A stretch of DNA of 64,000 nucleotides from Planctomycetota bacterium (lineage in GTDB: Bacteria > Planctomycetota > UBA1135 > UBA2386). Below, piece after piece: positions 37,339 through 47,704 of this stretch. The notes beneath the pieces are model-generated. The model did not search any database. It was not told the DNA's origin and saw nothing but the letters and a program-made list of their open reading frames with translations. The stretch is from contig JAHBXX010000020.1 in assembly GCA_019636245.1 (NCBI GenBank), forward strand, positions 17,378-81,377, written 5' to 3'. Every line of letters starts with the position of its first letter. The first letter of the stretch is position 1. Made by a program: the position numbers and the translations under genes.

Positions 37339-40300
37339 TCAACTGCCCGGCATGGGGTCGGGCTTCACTTCCAAGGGACCGGCTTCCGGCTTCTCCCAGG
37401 GTTGCGGCAAAGGATCAGGCGTGCCGTCGGGTTCGCGGCCGGTGAAGATGCGGTAGAGGGCCGGCAGCACCAACAAGGTCAAGAGCGTGCTCGAAATCAG
37501 GCCGCCGATGACCACGGTCGCCAGCGGACGCTGGACTTCAGCGCCCGTGCCGGTGGCGATTGCCATCGGCACAAAGCCTAGCGATGCCACCAACGCCGTC
37601 ATGAGCACGGGCCGCAGGCGCGTCAGAGACCCGCGGAACACCGCTTCCGCGGTAGTCAGTCCTTCGCGACGAAGCTGGTTGATGAACGAGACCATCACCA
37701 GACTGTTGAGCACCGCGACGCCGGACAGCGCGATGAAGCCGACCGCCGCAGAAATCGAGAACGGCAAGCCGCGCAGCCACAATGCCAACACGCCACCCGT
37801 CAGGCCGAGCGGGATGCCGCTGAACACGAGCATCGCGTACTTGACCGAGTTGAAGGTGCTGAACAGCAGCAGGAAGATCAGCAGGAAGCAGATCGGCACC
37901 ACGACCATCAGGCGCTCGCGGGCGGCGATCAGGTTCTCGAACTGGCCGCCCCACTCGAGGTAGCCACCGGGCGGGAGTTCCAAGCCTTGCACCTTCTGCT
38001 GCGCTTCCGCGACGAACGAGCCGAGATCGCGGCCGCGCACGTTCGCCTGGACGACGATGCGCCGCCTGCCGTTCTCGCGGCTGATCTGGTTTGGCCCCTC
38101 GGCCACTTCGATCTTCGCCAGGGCCGCAAGCGGGATGTAGGCCGGGCGCTCGACCTGCGCGTCCGAATCGCCGTCCCAAGCCGGATCGAACGAAGCGGTG
38201 GCGCGCGCGCGGCCCTTGCCTGAGTCGTCCTTGCGCAGTGGAAGTGGGATGGGCAGTGTGCCCAACGCGGCGATGTCGCGCCGGATCTCGTCGGGCAGGC
38301 GCACGACGAGGTCGTAGCGGCGATCCCCCTCGAAGACCTGCCCCGCCTCGCGGCCGCCGATCGCGGCGGAGACGACATCCTGCACTTCCGCGACGCTGAT
38401 CCCATAGCGGGCGATCGCGTCCCGATCGATGTCGATGGTCATCACCGGCAGTCCCTCCGTGACCTCGACCTGCACGTCCTCTGCGCCAGCGATCTCCTGA
38501 ATGATCCCGGAGATCTCGGCGGCGGTTGCTCCCATCCGCTCGAAGTCGTCGCCGAAGACCTTGACGGCCACGTCGCTGCGGACACCCGCGATCAGCTCGT
38601 TGAACCGCATCTGGATCGGCTGCAGGAACTCGTAGCGACTGCCCGGCACCTGCTCCACGGCCTTCTCGATCCGCGCGATTACGTCGTTCTTGGCCACCTG
38701 GGGGTCGGGCCACTGCTCACGCGCCTTCAGGATGATGAAGGTGTCCGACGTGCTCGGCGGCATCGGGTCGGCCGCCATCTCGGCAGTACCCGTCTTGGAG
38801 TAGACGAACGCGACTTCGGGAATCGAGCGCACGGCGCGCTCGACTTCGAACTGGATCTCCATCGACTGGGTCAGGCCCGTGCTCGGGATGCGCAGCCCGT
38901 GCATGGCGATGTCCCGCTCGTCGAGCACGGGGATGAACTCCTGCCCCATGCGCAGGAACAAGCCGAGGGAACCGACAAAGGCTACTACGGCGGCTGCGAC
39001 CACGGCCCAACGTCGGCGCACGGCCCACCGGAGCGTGGGGGCATAGACGGCCTTCGCGCCGCGAACGATGAAGTTGTCGCCCTCCTTGACGCGGCCTCGG
39101 ATCAGGATCGCCACCAGTGCTGGCACCAGCGTCATGGACAGGATGAACGCCGCGACCAGTGCGAGGATCACGGTGATGGCCATGGGGCTGAACATCTTTC
39201 CCTCGACGCCGGTGAGGGCGAGGATGGGGAAGTAGACGATGATGATGATCGCTTCGCCGAAGACCGAGGCTTGTCGGACTTCCTTGGTGGCCACCATCAC
39301 CTCGTGGAGACGCTCGTCGAGCGTGAGCAGGCGACCCTCGCGGTGTTGCTTCTCCGAAAGCCGCCGCAGGCAGTTCTCGACGATGATGACCGCGCCGTCC
39401 ACGATCAGGCCGAAGTCGATCGCGCCGAGGGACATCAGGTTGCCGGTGACCTTCCAGTGCACCATGCCGGTTGCCGTCATCAGCATCGACAGCGGGATGG
39501 CCAGCGCACAGATGAGCGCCGCCCGGATGTTCCCCAGCAACAGGAAGAGCACCACGATGACCAGGATCGCCCCCTCGGCCAGATTCTTGGTGACCGTGGC
39601 GATGGTTGCGTCGACCAGCTTGGTGCGGTTGAGCACCGTCTTGGCGTGGATGTCGGGCGGCAGGTTCTTGTTGATCGCCGTGATCTTCTGATCGACCGCA
39701 GACGACACGATCCGGCTGTTGGAGCCGATCAGCATCATCGCTGTGCCGACCACGACCTCGCCGCTGTTCTCGCTGCCCGTGCCCGAGCGGAGTTCCTTGC
39801 CCAGCACGACGTGCCCGATGTCGCGCATGTAGATGGGCGTGCCACCGATCTCGCCAACGACCACCTTGGCGATTTCCTCGATGGTCGTGAGCCGACCGGA
39901 GGCCCGAACCGTGTACGCCTCGCCCTTGTGCTCAATGTATCCGGCACCCGTGCTGGCGTTGTTGGCTTCCAGCGCCTCGATGACATCGGTGAAGGTCAGG
40001 CCATAGCTGACTAGCTTCATCGGGTCGGGCTGGACGTGGAACTGCTTGACGTAGCCGCCGATCGAATCGACCGCCGCGACGCCGCGAACTCCTCGGAGCT
40101 GCGGGCTGACGATCCAGTCCTGCACCGTGCGCAGGTAGGTGGCCCGCTCGATGTCGTTCGTGAGTCGCTGCCCCTCGGGCGTCAGATACGTGCCATCGCG
40201 TTGCCAACCGGGCTTGCCCTGCTCCGCGATGGGGGCTTGTTCGCCGGTCGGGTGCTCGAACTCGACCGTGTACATGTAGATCTCACCGAGGCCCGTGGAG

Positions 40301-40695
40301 ATCGCACCCATGCGAGGCTCTGCGCCGTCGGGCAGCTTCTCTCGGGCCCCACCGAGCCGTTCGAGCACCTGCTGTCGCGCGAAGTAGATGTCGACGGCGT
40401 CGTCGAACACCGCCGTGACTTGCGAGAAGCCGTTGCGAGAGAGCGAGCGCGTGTACTCGAGACCCGGAATGCCCGCGAGCGAGGTCTCGATCGGGAAGGT
40501 CACCTGCGTCTCGATCTCCCCTGGCGAAAGCGCCGGGAAGAACGTGTTGACCTGAACCTGATTGTTGGTGATGTCGGGAACAGCATCGATCGGCAAGCGA
40601 CCGAGAGACCACACGCCGACTGCCGCGACGAGAATCGTGCCGAGCACGATCATCCAGCGGTTGCCGATGGAGAAATGCAGGATGCGTTCGAGCAT
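37339..40695 (-). CDS. czcA: RND heavy-metal efflux pump, CzcA type
   Basis: A 1118-residue HME-RND transporter. GAIDFGLIVDGAVIIVENCLRR is the helix-4 signature of the divalent (Zn/Co/Cd) HME1 group, distinct from the other two RND pumps here. DAVPDITNNQVQVNT near the start and FIALSGVAVLNSLVMVSFI late in the protein also fit CzcA. It expels divalent cations from the periplasm. czcB ends 93 bases upstream. Confidence 0.92.
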   Translation of the reverse strand: MLERILHFSIGNRWMIVLGTILVAAVGVWSLGRLPIDAVPDITNNQVQVNTFFPALSPGEIETQVTFPIETSLAGIPGLEYTRSLSRNGFSQVTAVFDDAVDIYFARQQVLERLGGAREKLPDGAEPRMGAISTGLGEIYMYTVEFEHPTGEQAPIAEQGKPGWQRDGTYLTPEGQRLTNDIERATYLRTVQDWIVSPQLRGVRGVAAVDSIGGYVKQFHVQPDPMKLVSYGLTFTDVIEALEANNASTGAGYIEHKGEAYTVRASGRLTTIEEIAKVVVGEIGGTPIYMRDIGHVVLGKELRSGTGSENSGEVVVGTAMMLIGSNSRIVSSAVDQKITAINKNLPPDIHAKTVLNRTKLVDATIATVTKNLAEGAILVIVVLFLLLGNIRAALICALAIPLSMLMTATGMVHWKVTGNLMSLGAIDFGLIVDGAVIIVENCLRRLSEKQHREGRLLTLDERLHEVMVATKEVRQASVFGEAIIIIVYFPILALTGVEGKMFSPMAITVILALVAAFILSMTLVPALVAILIRGRVKEGDNFIVRGAKAVYAPTLRWAVRRRWAVVAAAVVAFVGSLGLFLRMGQEFIPVLDERDIAMHGLRIPSTGLTQSMEIQFEVERAVRSIPEVAFVYSKTGTAEMAADPMPPSTSDTFIILKAREQWPDPQVAKNDVIARIEKAVEQVPGSRYEFLQPIQMRFNELIAGVRSDVAVKVFGDDFERMGATAAEISGIIQEIAGAEDVQVEVTEGLPVMTIDIDRDAIARYGISVAEVQDVVSAAIGGREAGQVFEGDRRYDLVVRLPDEIRRDIAALGTLPIPLPLRKDDSGKGRARATASFDPAWDGDSDAQVERPAYIPLAALAKIEVAEGPNQISRENGRRRIVVQANVRGRDLGSFVAEAQQKVQGLELPPGGYLEWGGQFENLIAARERLMVVVPICFLLIFLLLFSTFNSVKYAMLVFSGIPLGLTGGVLALWLRGLPFSISAAVGFIALSGVAVLNSLVMVSFINQLRREGLTTAEAVFRGSLTRLRPVLMTALVASLGFVPMAIATGTGAEVQRPLATVVIGGLISSTLLTLLVLPALYRIFTGREPDGTPDPLPQPWEKPEAGPLEVKPDPMPGS

Positions 40696-40788
40696 GAGGA
40701 GTGACTCGTTGTGGTGAAGGGCGGACGAGCCGCTCGATCAGCCGGATGCAAGGGTGGGGAATCGACGTAAAGACCGACCGGCGCGGTG

Positions 40789-42474
40789 TCAGTGCTCGTG
40801 CTTGGCGGACGACTTGCCTAGTTCGGCTTTGAGTAGGAACGTCCCGGTCAACACGATGACCTCGCCCTCACGCAGGCCATGGAGCACGGGCACCATGCCG
40901 CCCACGGCCACGCCAATGGTCACGGGCCGCTTGAGATAGGTGTTCGGCTTCTCGGCGAACGGCACGAACACGACGGGCTTGCCCTCGATCCTCTGGATCG
41001 TCGATTCGGGCACCGCCAGCACGCCCGGGCTCTGGGCTTCCTTTCCAAGGGCTTGCTCGTCGAGGATCTCGGCCTGCGCGAACATGCCAGGTCGCAGCCG
41101 TCCGTCCGCGTTGTCGACTTCGACGCGGGCCTGGGTCGTGCGGGTGCCTTCGTCGAGGTCGGCGCTCAGGAACGAGACATCGCCTGCGAACGCCGTTCCC
41201 GGCAGAGCCGCAACGGTGATGCGCGCGGGTGAGCCCACGGCCGCATCCTTCAGGTGACGTTCGGGCACATCGACGAGAACCCACAGTGTCGACACGTCCG
41301 CAACGACGAGCAGCGCGTCTCGATCCGGCCCCACCAGTTGGCCGAGCGTGATGTCCCGCCGGATCACCCGGCCGCCCATCGGTGCCCGCACGGTGTAGTG
41401 GGGCGTGATGGTACCGGTGTCGGCCAGTGCCTTGATGTCGGCCTCGTTCATGCCGAGGAGCTGCAGCCGATTCAGCGAACCGACCAGCGCGGCGCGTGCG
41501 TTGAGCAGCGCGGACTCCGCCATCTGGTGGTCGGCTTGCCGCTTCTGCACCTCGGTGAGCGAGATCCCCTGGGACTTGTCGAGGAGACCCTTGGCGCGAT
41601 CGAGGGCGCTGCGGGCCAGTTCCACGATCGGCGCAGCCGTCTCGGCCAGGGTTCGCTTCTGGAGGTAGTCGCTCTGGGCCTGCCCCAACTCGGGGCTGTC
41701 GACGACGAGGACGGTGTCTCCGGTCTTGACCAAGTCTCCTTGGCGAACCGGCAAGGCCGCCACGCGCCCGACCACTGCGGAGCCGATGTAGGCCATGCGT
41801 TCGGTGTTGAAGACGACGCGCGCGGGAGCCGTGAAGGCGGGCACCAACGTGTGCAGGCCGGCCGGCCCGAGCTTGATGCCGAAAGCCTCGATTGCCGAGG
41901 GCTGGATCACGATCTGGCCGAAGCGGTCGCGGAAGTTGCGCGCCGCCTCCGGGTAGATCTTCTTGCCGCCAGCGAGGAAGATCGTCTGGAACTCGTCGGC
42001 GAAGTGCTGGGTGAAGAGGGCGAAGCGACCTGCTGTCGCGGCCCGCACAACGAACCGCATCTCCGCAGTTCCCTCGACTCTGAGTTGGTAGAACTGCGAA
42101 CCGGGAGCGATCTCTTCCCCCGGCTGAACGGGCTTGGCTTCCCCAGCGAAGACGCGCACCGCTGCCGCGACGGCTGCGTCGAAGGCCGCATCCGAGTTGT
42201 CTGTCACCGGGACCAGGGCGATGTCGATGCTGGCATCGGGCCCAGGCTGGATCACGAGATCCGTCGGGCCAGCCGGTAGCGGATAGACCCCGCCCCATTC
42301 GAACGCGTACTTGGCGGTTGGCGGCTCGGCGACCCCGGGAACGTCCTTCTCGTGTTGGGCGAGAAGGACGCGGCTCCCGACCAAGACCCATGCGAGGGTG
42401 GAGAGGGAGATGCGCGTCAGCAGGCGTGGTCGAGCCCCGGCGCGCGACGACTGGGAATCAAGGACGGTCTTCAT
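40789..42474 (-). CDS. czcB: CzcB-type periplasmic adaptor
   Basis: A 561-residue adaptor, long for the family because of an N-terminal ~190-residue extension (FEWGGVYPLPAGPTDLVI...AEMRFVVRAATAGRFALF) seen in some CzcB-like proteins. The adaptor core has RVVFNTERMAYIGSAVVGRV, a helical hairpin and TVRAPMGGRVIRRDITLGQLV. It ends KHEH, possible metal ligands. Start at ATG 42474 before a hydrophobic segment. Confidence 0.85.
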   Translation of the reverse strand: MKTVLDSQSSRAGARPRLLTRISLSTLAWVLVGSRVLLAQHEKDVPGVAEPPTAKYAFEWGGVYPLPAGPTDLVIQPGPDASIDIALVPVTDNSDAAFDAAVAAAVRVFAGEAKPVQPGEEIAPGSQFYQLRVEGTAEMRFVVRAATAGRFALFTQHFADEFQTIFLAGGKKIYPEAARNFRDRFGQIVIQPSAIEAFGIKLGPAGLHTLVPAFTAPARVVFNTERMAYIGSAVVGRVAALPVRQGDLVKTGDTVLVVDSPELGQAQSDYLQKRTLAETAAPIVELARSALDRAKGLLDKSQGISLTEVQKRQADHQMAESALLNARAALVGSLNRLQLLGMNEADIKALADTGTITPHYTVRAPMGGRVIRRDITLGQLVGPDRDALLVVADVSTLWVLVDVPERHLKDAAVGSPARITVAALPGTAFAGDVSFLSADLDEGTRTTQARVEVDNADGRLRPGMFAQAEILDEQALGKEAQSPGVLAVPESTIQRIEGKPVVFVPFAEKPNTYLKRPVTIGVAVGGMVPVLHGLREGEVIVLTGTFLLKAELGKSSAKHEH

Positions 42475-42539
42475 GGAGTCTCCGAATCTGCGGCCGGTGG
42501 CCGTTGCTTGTGTTGGAATGGGAAAGAGGTGACGGCGCA

Positions 42540-43910
42540 TCACTTGGCGATCTCCGCGGCAACGCCGGGACCGCCGACGGCACGCTGCAGGCGAACCAAG
42601 GAGATCGTGGCTTGGCGTTCGATCTCGATTGCCTGACTCTGCGTCACGCCGAGGTCTCGTTCCGCCAGGTACAGCGGCGTCACGTCCGTCAGGCCCGCGC
42701 GGTATGCCTCCTCGGCTTGGTCGCGGCGTAGCTGTCGCAGCGGGATCAAGTCCTGGCGAACACGCGCCAGATTGACCAGATTCCCGGCGAGCGCCTTGTG
42801 GGCGACACGAACTTCCTCGACGACGCGGCGTCTCGCGGTGGTCAACGCATGCCGAGCCTCGATCTGCTCGGCGGTGACACGCGCCCTGCGAGCGTCTCCC
42901 GTGTCGAAGATCGGGAGCGGCGTCGAGACCGAAGGACCAGCAACCCATCCATCAGGGCGCTGCGCATCGACACCGATGTCGCTGGCTTCCCAAGGGAAGA
43001 GCCGCGTGAGCGCGTAGTCATCGCCGAGTGCTGCGAGCTGCCACGCCACCGACTGGACTTCCGGGCGGCGTTGCAAGGCGAGATCTACCCAGACCTGCTC
43101 GGGGGTGGCGACGGCAGCCGGTGGCATCCACGGTTCGAGCTGCCATGCGGCGCTGCCCGACGGCTCGCCGATGAGGTGCGCCAGCCGCAGTCTTTGCGTT
43201 CGTCGGCGGAGACCTGCCTCGGCGAGTTCGATGTCCATCTCGACCCGTTGCGCGTCGAGCGTGGTCACGTCGCCACGAACGCCCTCGCCTGCTTCGAGGC
43301 GATTGCTGGCGACCTCGGTGAGCCGGCGCAGCAGGTCGCGACGACTCTCCAGCACTGGCAGCAGCCGGTCCTCGGCTTGCACCAAGGCATACAACTCCTG
43401 CACGGTGGCGACGACATCGAGCGCGTCGCCGACGGCGTCTGCTGCAGCTTGCCGCAGTCGGTTGTCTGCCGCGCTGGATCGACTCGATCGCTGGAAGACC
43501 TGGATGATGCTCTCGGTCAGCGTCACCTCGACGTTCGGCTTCCCCGCCCCCCAGCGGAGGATGAAGCTGAGTACGGGATTGGGCAGCAGACGGGCCTGAT
43601 CGGCGTCAGCCATGGCCATGCGAACTCTGGCCAGCGCCCCTTGTAGCCCAGGGTCGGTCACGACGGCCCGTCGCGTTGCGTCGAGGAACGACAGCGTGTC
43701 ACCCGCTGCAGGCTCGTCGAGTGGCCCCCCTTCGACGCGAAAGGTCAGCGGCTCACCGAGGGCCACGGCTTGCGCGACGGCTTCCTCCGCGGCGGGGTCG
43801 GGACGTGTGCTTTGGCACCCGATCAGCGCGATCAGGACGAGGGCTAGGCCCGCGACCGAACGACCGCTGCGTTGGCCAACTGGCGCGTACGGTTCCATCA
43901 TGGTCTTCAT
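42540..43910 (-). CDS. czcC: CzcC-type outer-membrane efflux lipoprotein
   Basis: A 456-residue outer-membrane factor. ATG 43910 overlaps the stop of a short upstream fragment (ATGA). Lipobox LIGC. TolC-like helices and the repeated RRPEVQSVAWQLAALGDDYA segment are visible. It completes the CzcCBA pump with the two following genes. Confidence 0.85.
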   Translation of the reverse strand: MKTMMEPYAPVGQRSGRSVAGLALVLIALIGCQSTRPDPAAEEAVAQAVALGEPLTFRVEGGPLDEPAAGDTLSFLDATRRAVVTDPGLQGALARVRMAMADADQARLLPNPVLSFILRWGAGKPNVEVTLTESIIQVFQRSSRSSAADNRLRQAAADAVGDALDVVATVQELYALVQAEDRLLPVLESRRDLLRRLTEVASNRLEAGEGVRGDVTTLDAQRVEMDIELAEAGLRRRTQRLRLAHLIGEPSGSAAWQLEPWMPPAAVATPEQVWVDLALQRRPEVQSVAWQLAALGDDYALTRLFPWEASDIGVDAQRPDGWVAGPSVSTPLPIFDTGDARRARVTAEQIEARHALTTARRRVVEEVRVAHKALAGNLVNLARVRQDLIPLRQLRRDQAEEAYRAGLTDVTPLYLAERDLGVTQSQAIEIERQATISLVRLQRAVGGPGVAAEIAK

Positions 43911-44116
43911 GGCGAATGGGTTGGGATAGAGCAGAGGGTGTCGACCTCGTGGTCGTGCGGGCGCAGCGTCTCGGCGAACGCCCGCACGAGCGTGGCGTCG
44001 GGAATGCGCTCGGCGAACAGCCGGGCGTGCGTTTGGAGATCGACAGGAGCAGGCGTGTAGGTCTGGCAGCCTGCCGCGACGAAGGCGGACAAAGCCGCCC
44101 AACGGATCGGGTGCAT
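43907..44116 (-). pseudogene. Truncated second CzcC-like lipoprotein
   Basis: 69 residues. The first ~50 (signal, lipobox AAGC, QTYTPAPVDL, HARLFAERIPDAT, VRAFAETLR) nearly match the start of the complete outer-membrane factor at 58945-60306. Then the match ends and 17 unrelated residues lead to a stop that overlaps czcC. It is the stump of a duplicated gene, possibly kept as a small lipoprotein because translation can couple to czcC. Confidence 0.7.
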
Positions 44117-44297
44117 GAGAGTCGACGAACGTGACGTTGGCGCGCGAACGGGACGCCGCATCACTCGCGCGACGCGGCACAGCGAGGCCAAGAGGCCCCG
44201 AATCCCGAGCCACAGGGCTCAGGCGGCGCGCGTCGACTCAGATCAGCAGAAGGGTCGTAGCCAGCAGCTCGGTTCGCTGGTCCGTTCTCGGCGGACC
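43951..44297. repeat. 347-bp duplicated segment, copy 1
   Basis: About 95% identical by eye to 60141-60487, same orientation, offset 16190 bases. It spans the end of a His-rich small protein gene, a ~120-base spacer and the start of an outer-membrane factor gene. The identity stops where the two operons become different. Confidence 0.85.
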
Positions 44298-44720
44298 CGT
44301 AGCTGGGCGAAAACGAGTCTGCGTCCTTACGACCTGCGGGACCACCACAGGGTCCCATTGGCTCAACGCACAGCCACACTCCGACGAAGGCTGCGGGCCA
44401 CCCGTCGCTGCGCGAATCTTGACCCGATCGTCGTGGTCCGATGCCGGATGCGGGGGGTGATCCGGATCGTCTCCGCTTGCCCCCAGGGAGTCCTCCACTG
44501 GCAAAGCGGCCGCATCATCGTCGTGATGATCCGGATGTTCGTGACCATGCTCATGACCATCGTCATGCGAATGGCCGCCAGCTCCCGCCACCAGAGCGCC
44601 GGTGTGCTCGTGGTGCGCCAAGTGCAGCGCCACGACGAGAGGCTTCACGATCAGGCAAACCGCCACCAGCACAGCGAGGAGCTGCGTGAGCGTCGTGTTG
44701 CGTGTTCGCGGGAATCTCAT
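44238..44720 (-). CDS. His-rich CzcI-like small exported protein
   Basis: 160 residues: a hydrophobic N-terminal span (LLAVLVAVCLIVKPLVVAL), a long His/Asp block (GHSHDDGHEHGHEHPDHHDD) and a Cys pair (SSECGCAL). The last ~20 residues (GPPRTDQRTELLATTLLLI) are the same as in the protein at 60428-60889. Small His-rich proteins of this build head many Czc operons (CzcI). A role as periplasmic zinc buffer or signal is inferred. Confidence 0.7.
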   Translation of the reverse strand: MRFPRTRNTTLTQLLAVLVAVCLIVKPLVVALHLAHHEHTGALVAGAGGHSHDDGHEHGHEHPDHHDDDAAALPVEDSLGASGDDPDHPPHPASDHDDRVKIRAATGGPQPSSECGCALSQWDPVVVPQVVRTQTRFRPATGPPRTDQRTELLATTLLLI

Positions 44721-44883
44721 TCTGGTTGGCGGGCTCTCAGTGTCTCGTCGCTTCGGCGATTGACGACACTACGCTTGAGCCGAGTAGCGATCCAGGGCGG
44801 AGTGAGCCGGGCGTCCGAATCGGGGGCTGCCCCCTGCTGCCCAACCGCGGACAACGATCCTCGACGCTGTCGCTATTGCCCGC

Positions 44884-45420
44884 TCAGTTCGGCCAGCGCA
44901 GGTCCGCCGGCAGCTCGGGGCGCGCGTCGCGATGCCAGCCGGTGGCAAGCAGCACATGGTTGCCGTGCTCGTCCTTCGTCAGCTTGCCGACCACGGTGAC
45001 CGCATCCAGCAAGCGCAGGTCGCCGAGCGAACCGGCAATTGGCTTGCCCTTCGCATCTCGAACCTCGACCAGCAGGCTGTTCGCAGTGCGCGTCTCGGCA
45101 CTCTCGCAGCAGTAGTCCCAGGGCGTCTTGCAGCCGTCCTCCTTGTTCTTCTCGCCGCAGTAGGGCAGCGACGAGTCCATCAGCGTGAACACGGCGAAGC
45201 CCGGAACGACGTTGGCGATGCGGCCCGTCACCGTGCGGGAATCTGCCGCACCCGCTTTCCTCGCGTCCTGCACCGAGACCGCACCGGCGGGCTTCGCCGC
45301 GAGCGTGAGCTTCGCCAGTCCGGGAGCAGCGGCGGCCGGCGCGGCAGACTTCGGCGCATCACCACCACAACCAGCAGCCACGACGAACGACAAACAGACC
45401 AAAGCGAACGAGAGTTTCAC
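44884..45420 (-). CDS. Cys-containing lipoprotein, last gene of the ABC exporter operon
   Basis: 178 residues from GTG 45420, which overlaps the permease stop (GTGA). Lipobox VVAAGC. The body has a beta-rich section (VTGRIANVVPGFAVFTLMDS, LLDAVTVVGKLTKDEHGNHV) that looks OB-fold-like. It carries a cysteine/charged cluster, YCGEKNKEDGC...WDYCCES. Not a family I can name. The position and cysteines suggest a periplasmic metal-binding helper for the exporter. Confidence 0.7.
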   Translation of the reverse strand: MKLSFALVCLSFVVAAGCGGDAPKSAAPAAAAPGLAKLTLAAKPAGAVSVQDARKAGAADSRTVTGRIANVVPGFAVFTLMDSSLPYCGEKNKEDGCKTPWDYCCESAETRTANSLLVEVRDAKGKPIAGSLGDLRLLDAVTVVGKLTKDEHGNHVLLATGWHRDARPELPADLRWPN

Positions 45421-46565
45421 GCGCGACCTCCAATGGCTTCGACAAGGGGGATTCGAACCGCACGCACGGCAGGCACGATGCCTCCGAGCAGACCTGATGC
45501 AAGGGCAGCCAGCAACCCGACGAGCCGGCTCGGCAGGTCTGGATCGAGGCGTAGAGCGCCCATGGGATAGCGCAACGAGACGTCGCCGACGAGTAGCGCG
45601 AGCAGGATGCCCGTGGCCCCGCCAGCGAACGCGACGAAGACGCCTTCCAGGACGATCGAGACCGCCAGGGACGGCGGCGAGTAGCCGATCGAACGCAGCG
45701 TCGCGAGTTCCTTCGTGCGCGCCAGAACGGCCGCGAACATCGTGTTCGCGCAGGCGAACGCCCCGGCGATCACGGCAAGGACCGCCATCCAGCGCGCCAG
45801 CGCGGCGATCGGTTCGAGGCTGCTGGCGAGAGCCTGCATCATCTCGGTTTCCGGGATCGCCGCGATCTCCAGGTCGAGCCGCCGCCCGGCGAACAGCTTC
45901 ACCTCGGCGAGATTGGCTGGGTCGGCGAGGCGCAGCACGACGCACGAGACGTCCTCCCGCTTCGTCGCCAGCATGATGTCGGGCAGGCGAGCCCACATCT
46001 CGGCTTCGTAGACCGTTCCCGGCGCGGCGAACCGGCCGACGATCTTGAACTCACGCCGCTCCAGCTCGATGGCCTTGCCGACCTGCATCGCTTCGGCCGG
46101 CAGCCCCATGCGCGTGGCTGCGAGTGCGCCGATCATCAGCTCGAACGGTTCGCGTGGCTCGCGACCCTCAACAACCGTCACGCGCGAGTGGACCCGGTAC
46201 GCCGCCGGTGTCACGCCGCGCAGCAGCCCGACCTGATCGCCGCGGCGCGACGCAATGTGCAGCTCGACCGAGGCGGCACGCTGTCCGTTCGCCGCCGTGA
46301 GCACGCCCGGCACCGAGGCAGCGGCCACTTCGGCGCTGCCGCGCGGTATGACCGAGCGAACGAGGTCCACCTCCGAGGAAACGCCGAGCAGCAGCACCAT
46401 GTCCTCACGCGCGCTGCCTTTCCCAGCTTCGGTCATGCCGGTCGCGAAGGACTGCATCGCGATCACCAGCATCGTGGTCGCGGCGATGCCGCCGATCGTC
46501 ACGATGCTGCGAGCGCGTCGGCGCAGGATGTTGCGCAGCACGTAGCCAAGGGGCAGGAGAGTCAT
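45417..46565 (-). CDS. FtsX/MacB-type ABC permease 2
   Basis: 382 residues with the four-helix FtsX layout: one N-terminal span (IVTIGGIAATTMLVIAMQS), a ~200-residue periplasmic domain, then three C-terminal spans (MAVLAVIAGAFACANTMFAA, LEGVFVAFAGGATGILLALL, GLLAALASGLLGGIVPA). LARTKELATLRSIGYS is the coupling-helix motif. Overlaps the first permease by four bases; the two are related but different, so a heterodimer is likely. Confidence 0.85.
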   Translation of the reverse strand: MTLLPLGYVLRNILRRRARSIVTIGGIAATTMLVIAMQSFATGMTEAGKGSAREDMVLLLGVSSEVDLVRSVIPRGSAEVAAASVPGVLTAANGQRAASVELHIASRRGDQVGLLRGVTPAAYRVHSRVTVVEGREPREPFELMIGALAATRMGLPAEAMQVGKAIELERREFKIVGRFAAPGTVYEAEMWARLPDIMLATKREDVSCVVLRLADPANLAEVKLFAGRRLDLEIAAIPETEMMQALASSLEPIAALARWMAVLAVIAGAFACANTMFAAVLARTKELATLRSIGYSPPSLAVSIVLEGVFVAFAGGATGILLALLVGDVSLRYPMGALRLDPDLPSRLVGLLAALASGLLGGIVPAVRAVRIPLVEAIGGRA

Positions 46566-47704
46566 TCGTCCTTCACCCCAAGATAGAGCGGCCGGCGTGC
46601 CACGGAGATCGCGGGCGGCAGCGAAGCGAGCGTGCCGGTCACCAGGGCTGCCAGCAGCGAGTAGCCGACCGTGGCAAGCCCGGGACTCAGGTCGATGCCG
46701 TAGCCTTCGACGCCGAGCGTCACGGGGTGAAACCAGAGCAGCGCCAGAACCACGCCGGTGCCGAGCATGCCGCCGACGAGTCCGAGGCCGATGCCTTCGA
46801 CGGCGATCAGGGCCATGAGTCTCGGCTTCGTCATGCCGATCGTCTCGAGCACTCCCATCTCCGACGATCGCGCCTGGGCGCTGATGAACACCGTATTCGC
46901 CAGCACCAACGCGACCACCAAGACGGCGAGGTAGCCGAGCCACCGCGCGAAGTCGACCACCTGCGCGATCTCGGCGATCGCCGCCGCGACGAACGCCTGC
47001 ATGCTTTTCGTGTCCGTGCGCGACTCGTCGGTGCGGAACTTCGCGTCGATGGCCTGCGCGATCTGCTCCGGGTCCGCGCCGTCCTGCACCTTGACCAAGA
47101 ACTGCGTCGCGGTGCCCAGGCGCTTCCGCGCCAGCCCGAGCAGATCGAGATGCACGAACGCGAGGTTGGCGACTCCCGCGGTCTCGCTGCGCACGATCCC
47201 GGAAACCTGCACGTCGATCTCGCCGAGGCGCACGCGCTGCCCGACCTGGATGCCACGCCGCGCGGCGAGGCGCTCGCCGACCAGAGCACCGTCCGACTGC
47301 GACTTCCAGTCTCCGGCGCTGCCGGCGAGGAACTCCAGAGGGTAGAGGTTCTCCAAGTCCTTCGACTCGACGCCGTGCAGCGTTACGAGGTCGAGGTTGG
47401 AACGGCAGGAGTTGATGAACACCAAAGTCGGCAGCACGGCGGCGACGCCGGGCACGTCCTGGATCGAACGTTCGTAGCGCAGCGGCAGCTCGGAGGTCAG
47501 CGGACAGAAGCGGCTGTCCTGGAACACCACGAGCACGGACTGATCGGCGCGTGCCGCCAACAGCTTCACGCCGTCGTCGACGGTGCGCACGAACGCGAAC
47601 AACGCCATCGCCAACGCCGCACCGAGCAGCGTCAGGATGGACCTCATGCGGGCGCGCAACGCCGTGCGCACGGCGTAGGGAACGAACGCGAGGAGTTCAC
47701 GCAT
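46562..47704 (-). CDS. FtsX/MacB-type ABC permease 1
   Basis: 380 residues with the same FtsX topology. N-terminal span ILTLLGAALAMALFAFV, coupling motif SEMGVLETIGMTKPRLMALI, C-terminal spans LAVLVVALVLANTVFIS and LGLVGGMLGTGVVLALLWF. Its start lies 8 bases inside the ATPase gene. It pairs with the next permease and the ATPase as the inner-membrane core of the exporter. Confidence 0.85.
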   Translation of the reverse strand: MRELLAFVPYAVRTALRARMRSILTLLGAALAMALFAFVRTVDDGVKLLAARADQSVLVVFQDSRFCPLTSELPLRYERSIQDVPGVAAVLPTLVFINSCRSNLDLVTLHGVESKDLENLYPLEFLAGSAGDWKSQSDGALVGERLAARRGIQVGQRVRLGEIDVQVSGIVRSETAGVANLAFVHLDLLGLARKRLGTATQFLVKVQDGADPEQIAQAIDAKFRTDESRTDTKSMQAFVAAAIAEIAQVVDFARWLGYLAVLVVALVLANTVFISAQARSSEMGVLETIGMTKPRLMALIAVEGIGLGLVGGMLGTGVVLALLWFHPVTLGVEGYGIDLSPGLATVGYSLLAALVTGTLASLPPAISVARRPLYLGVKDE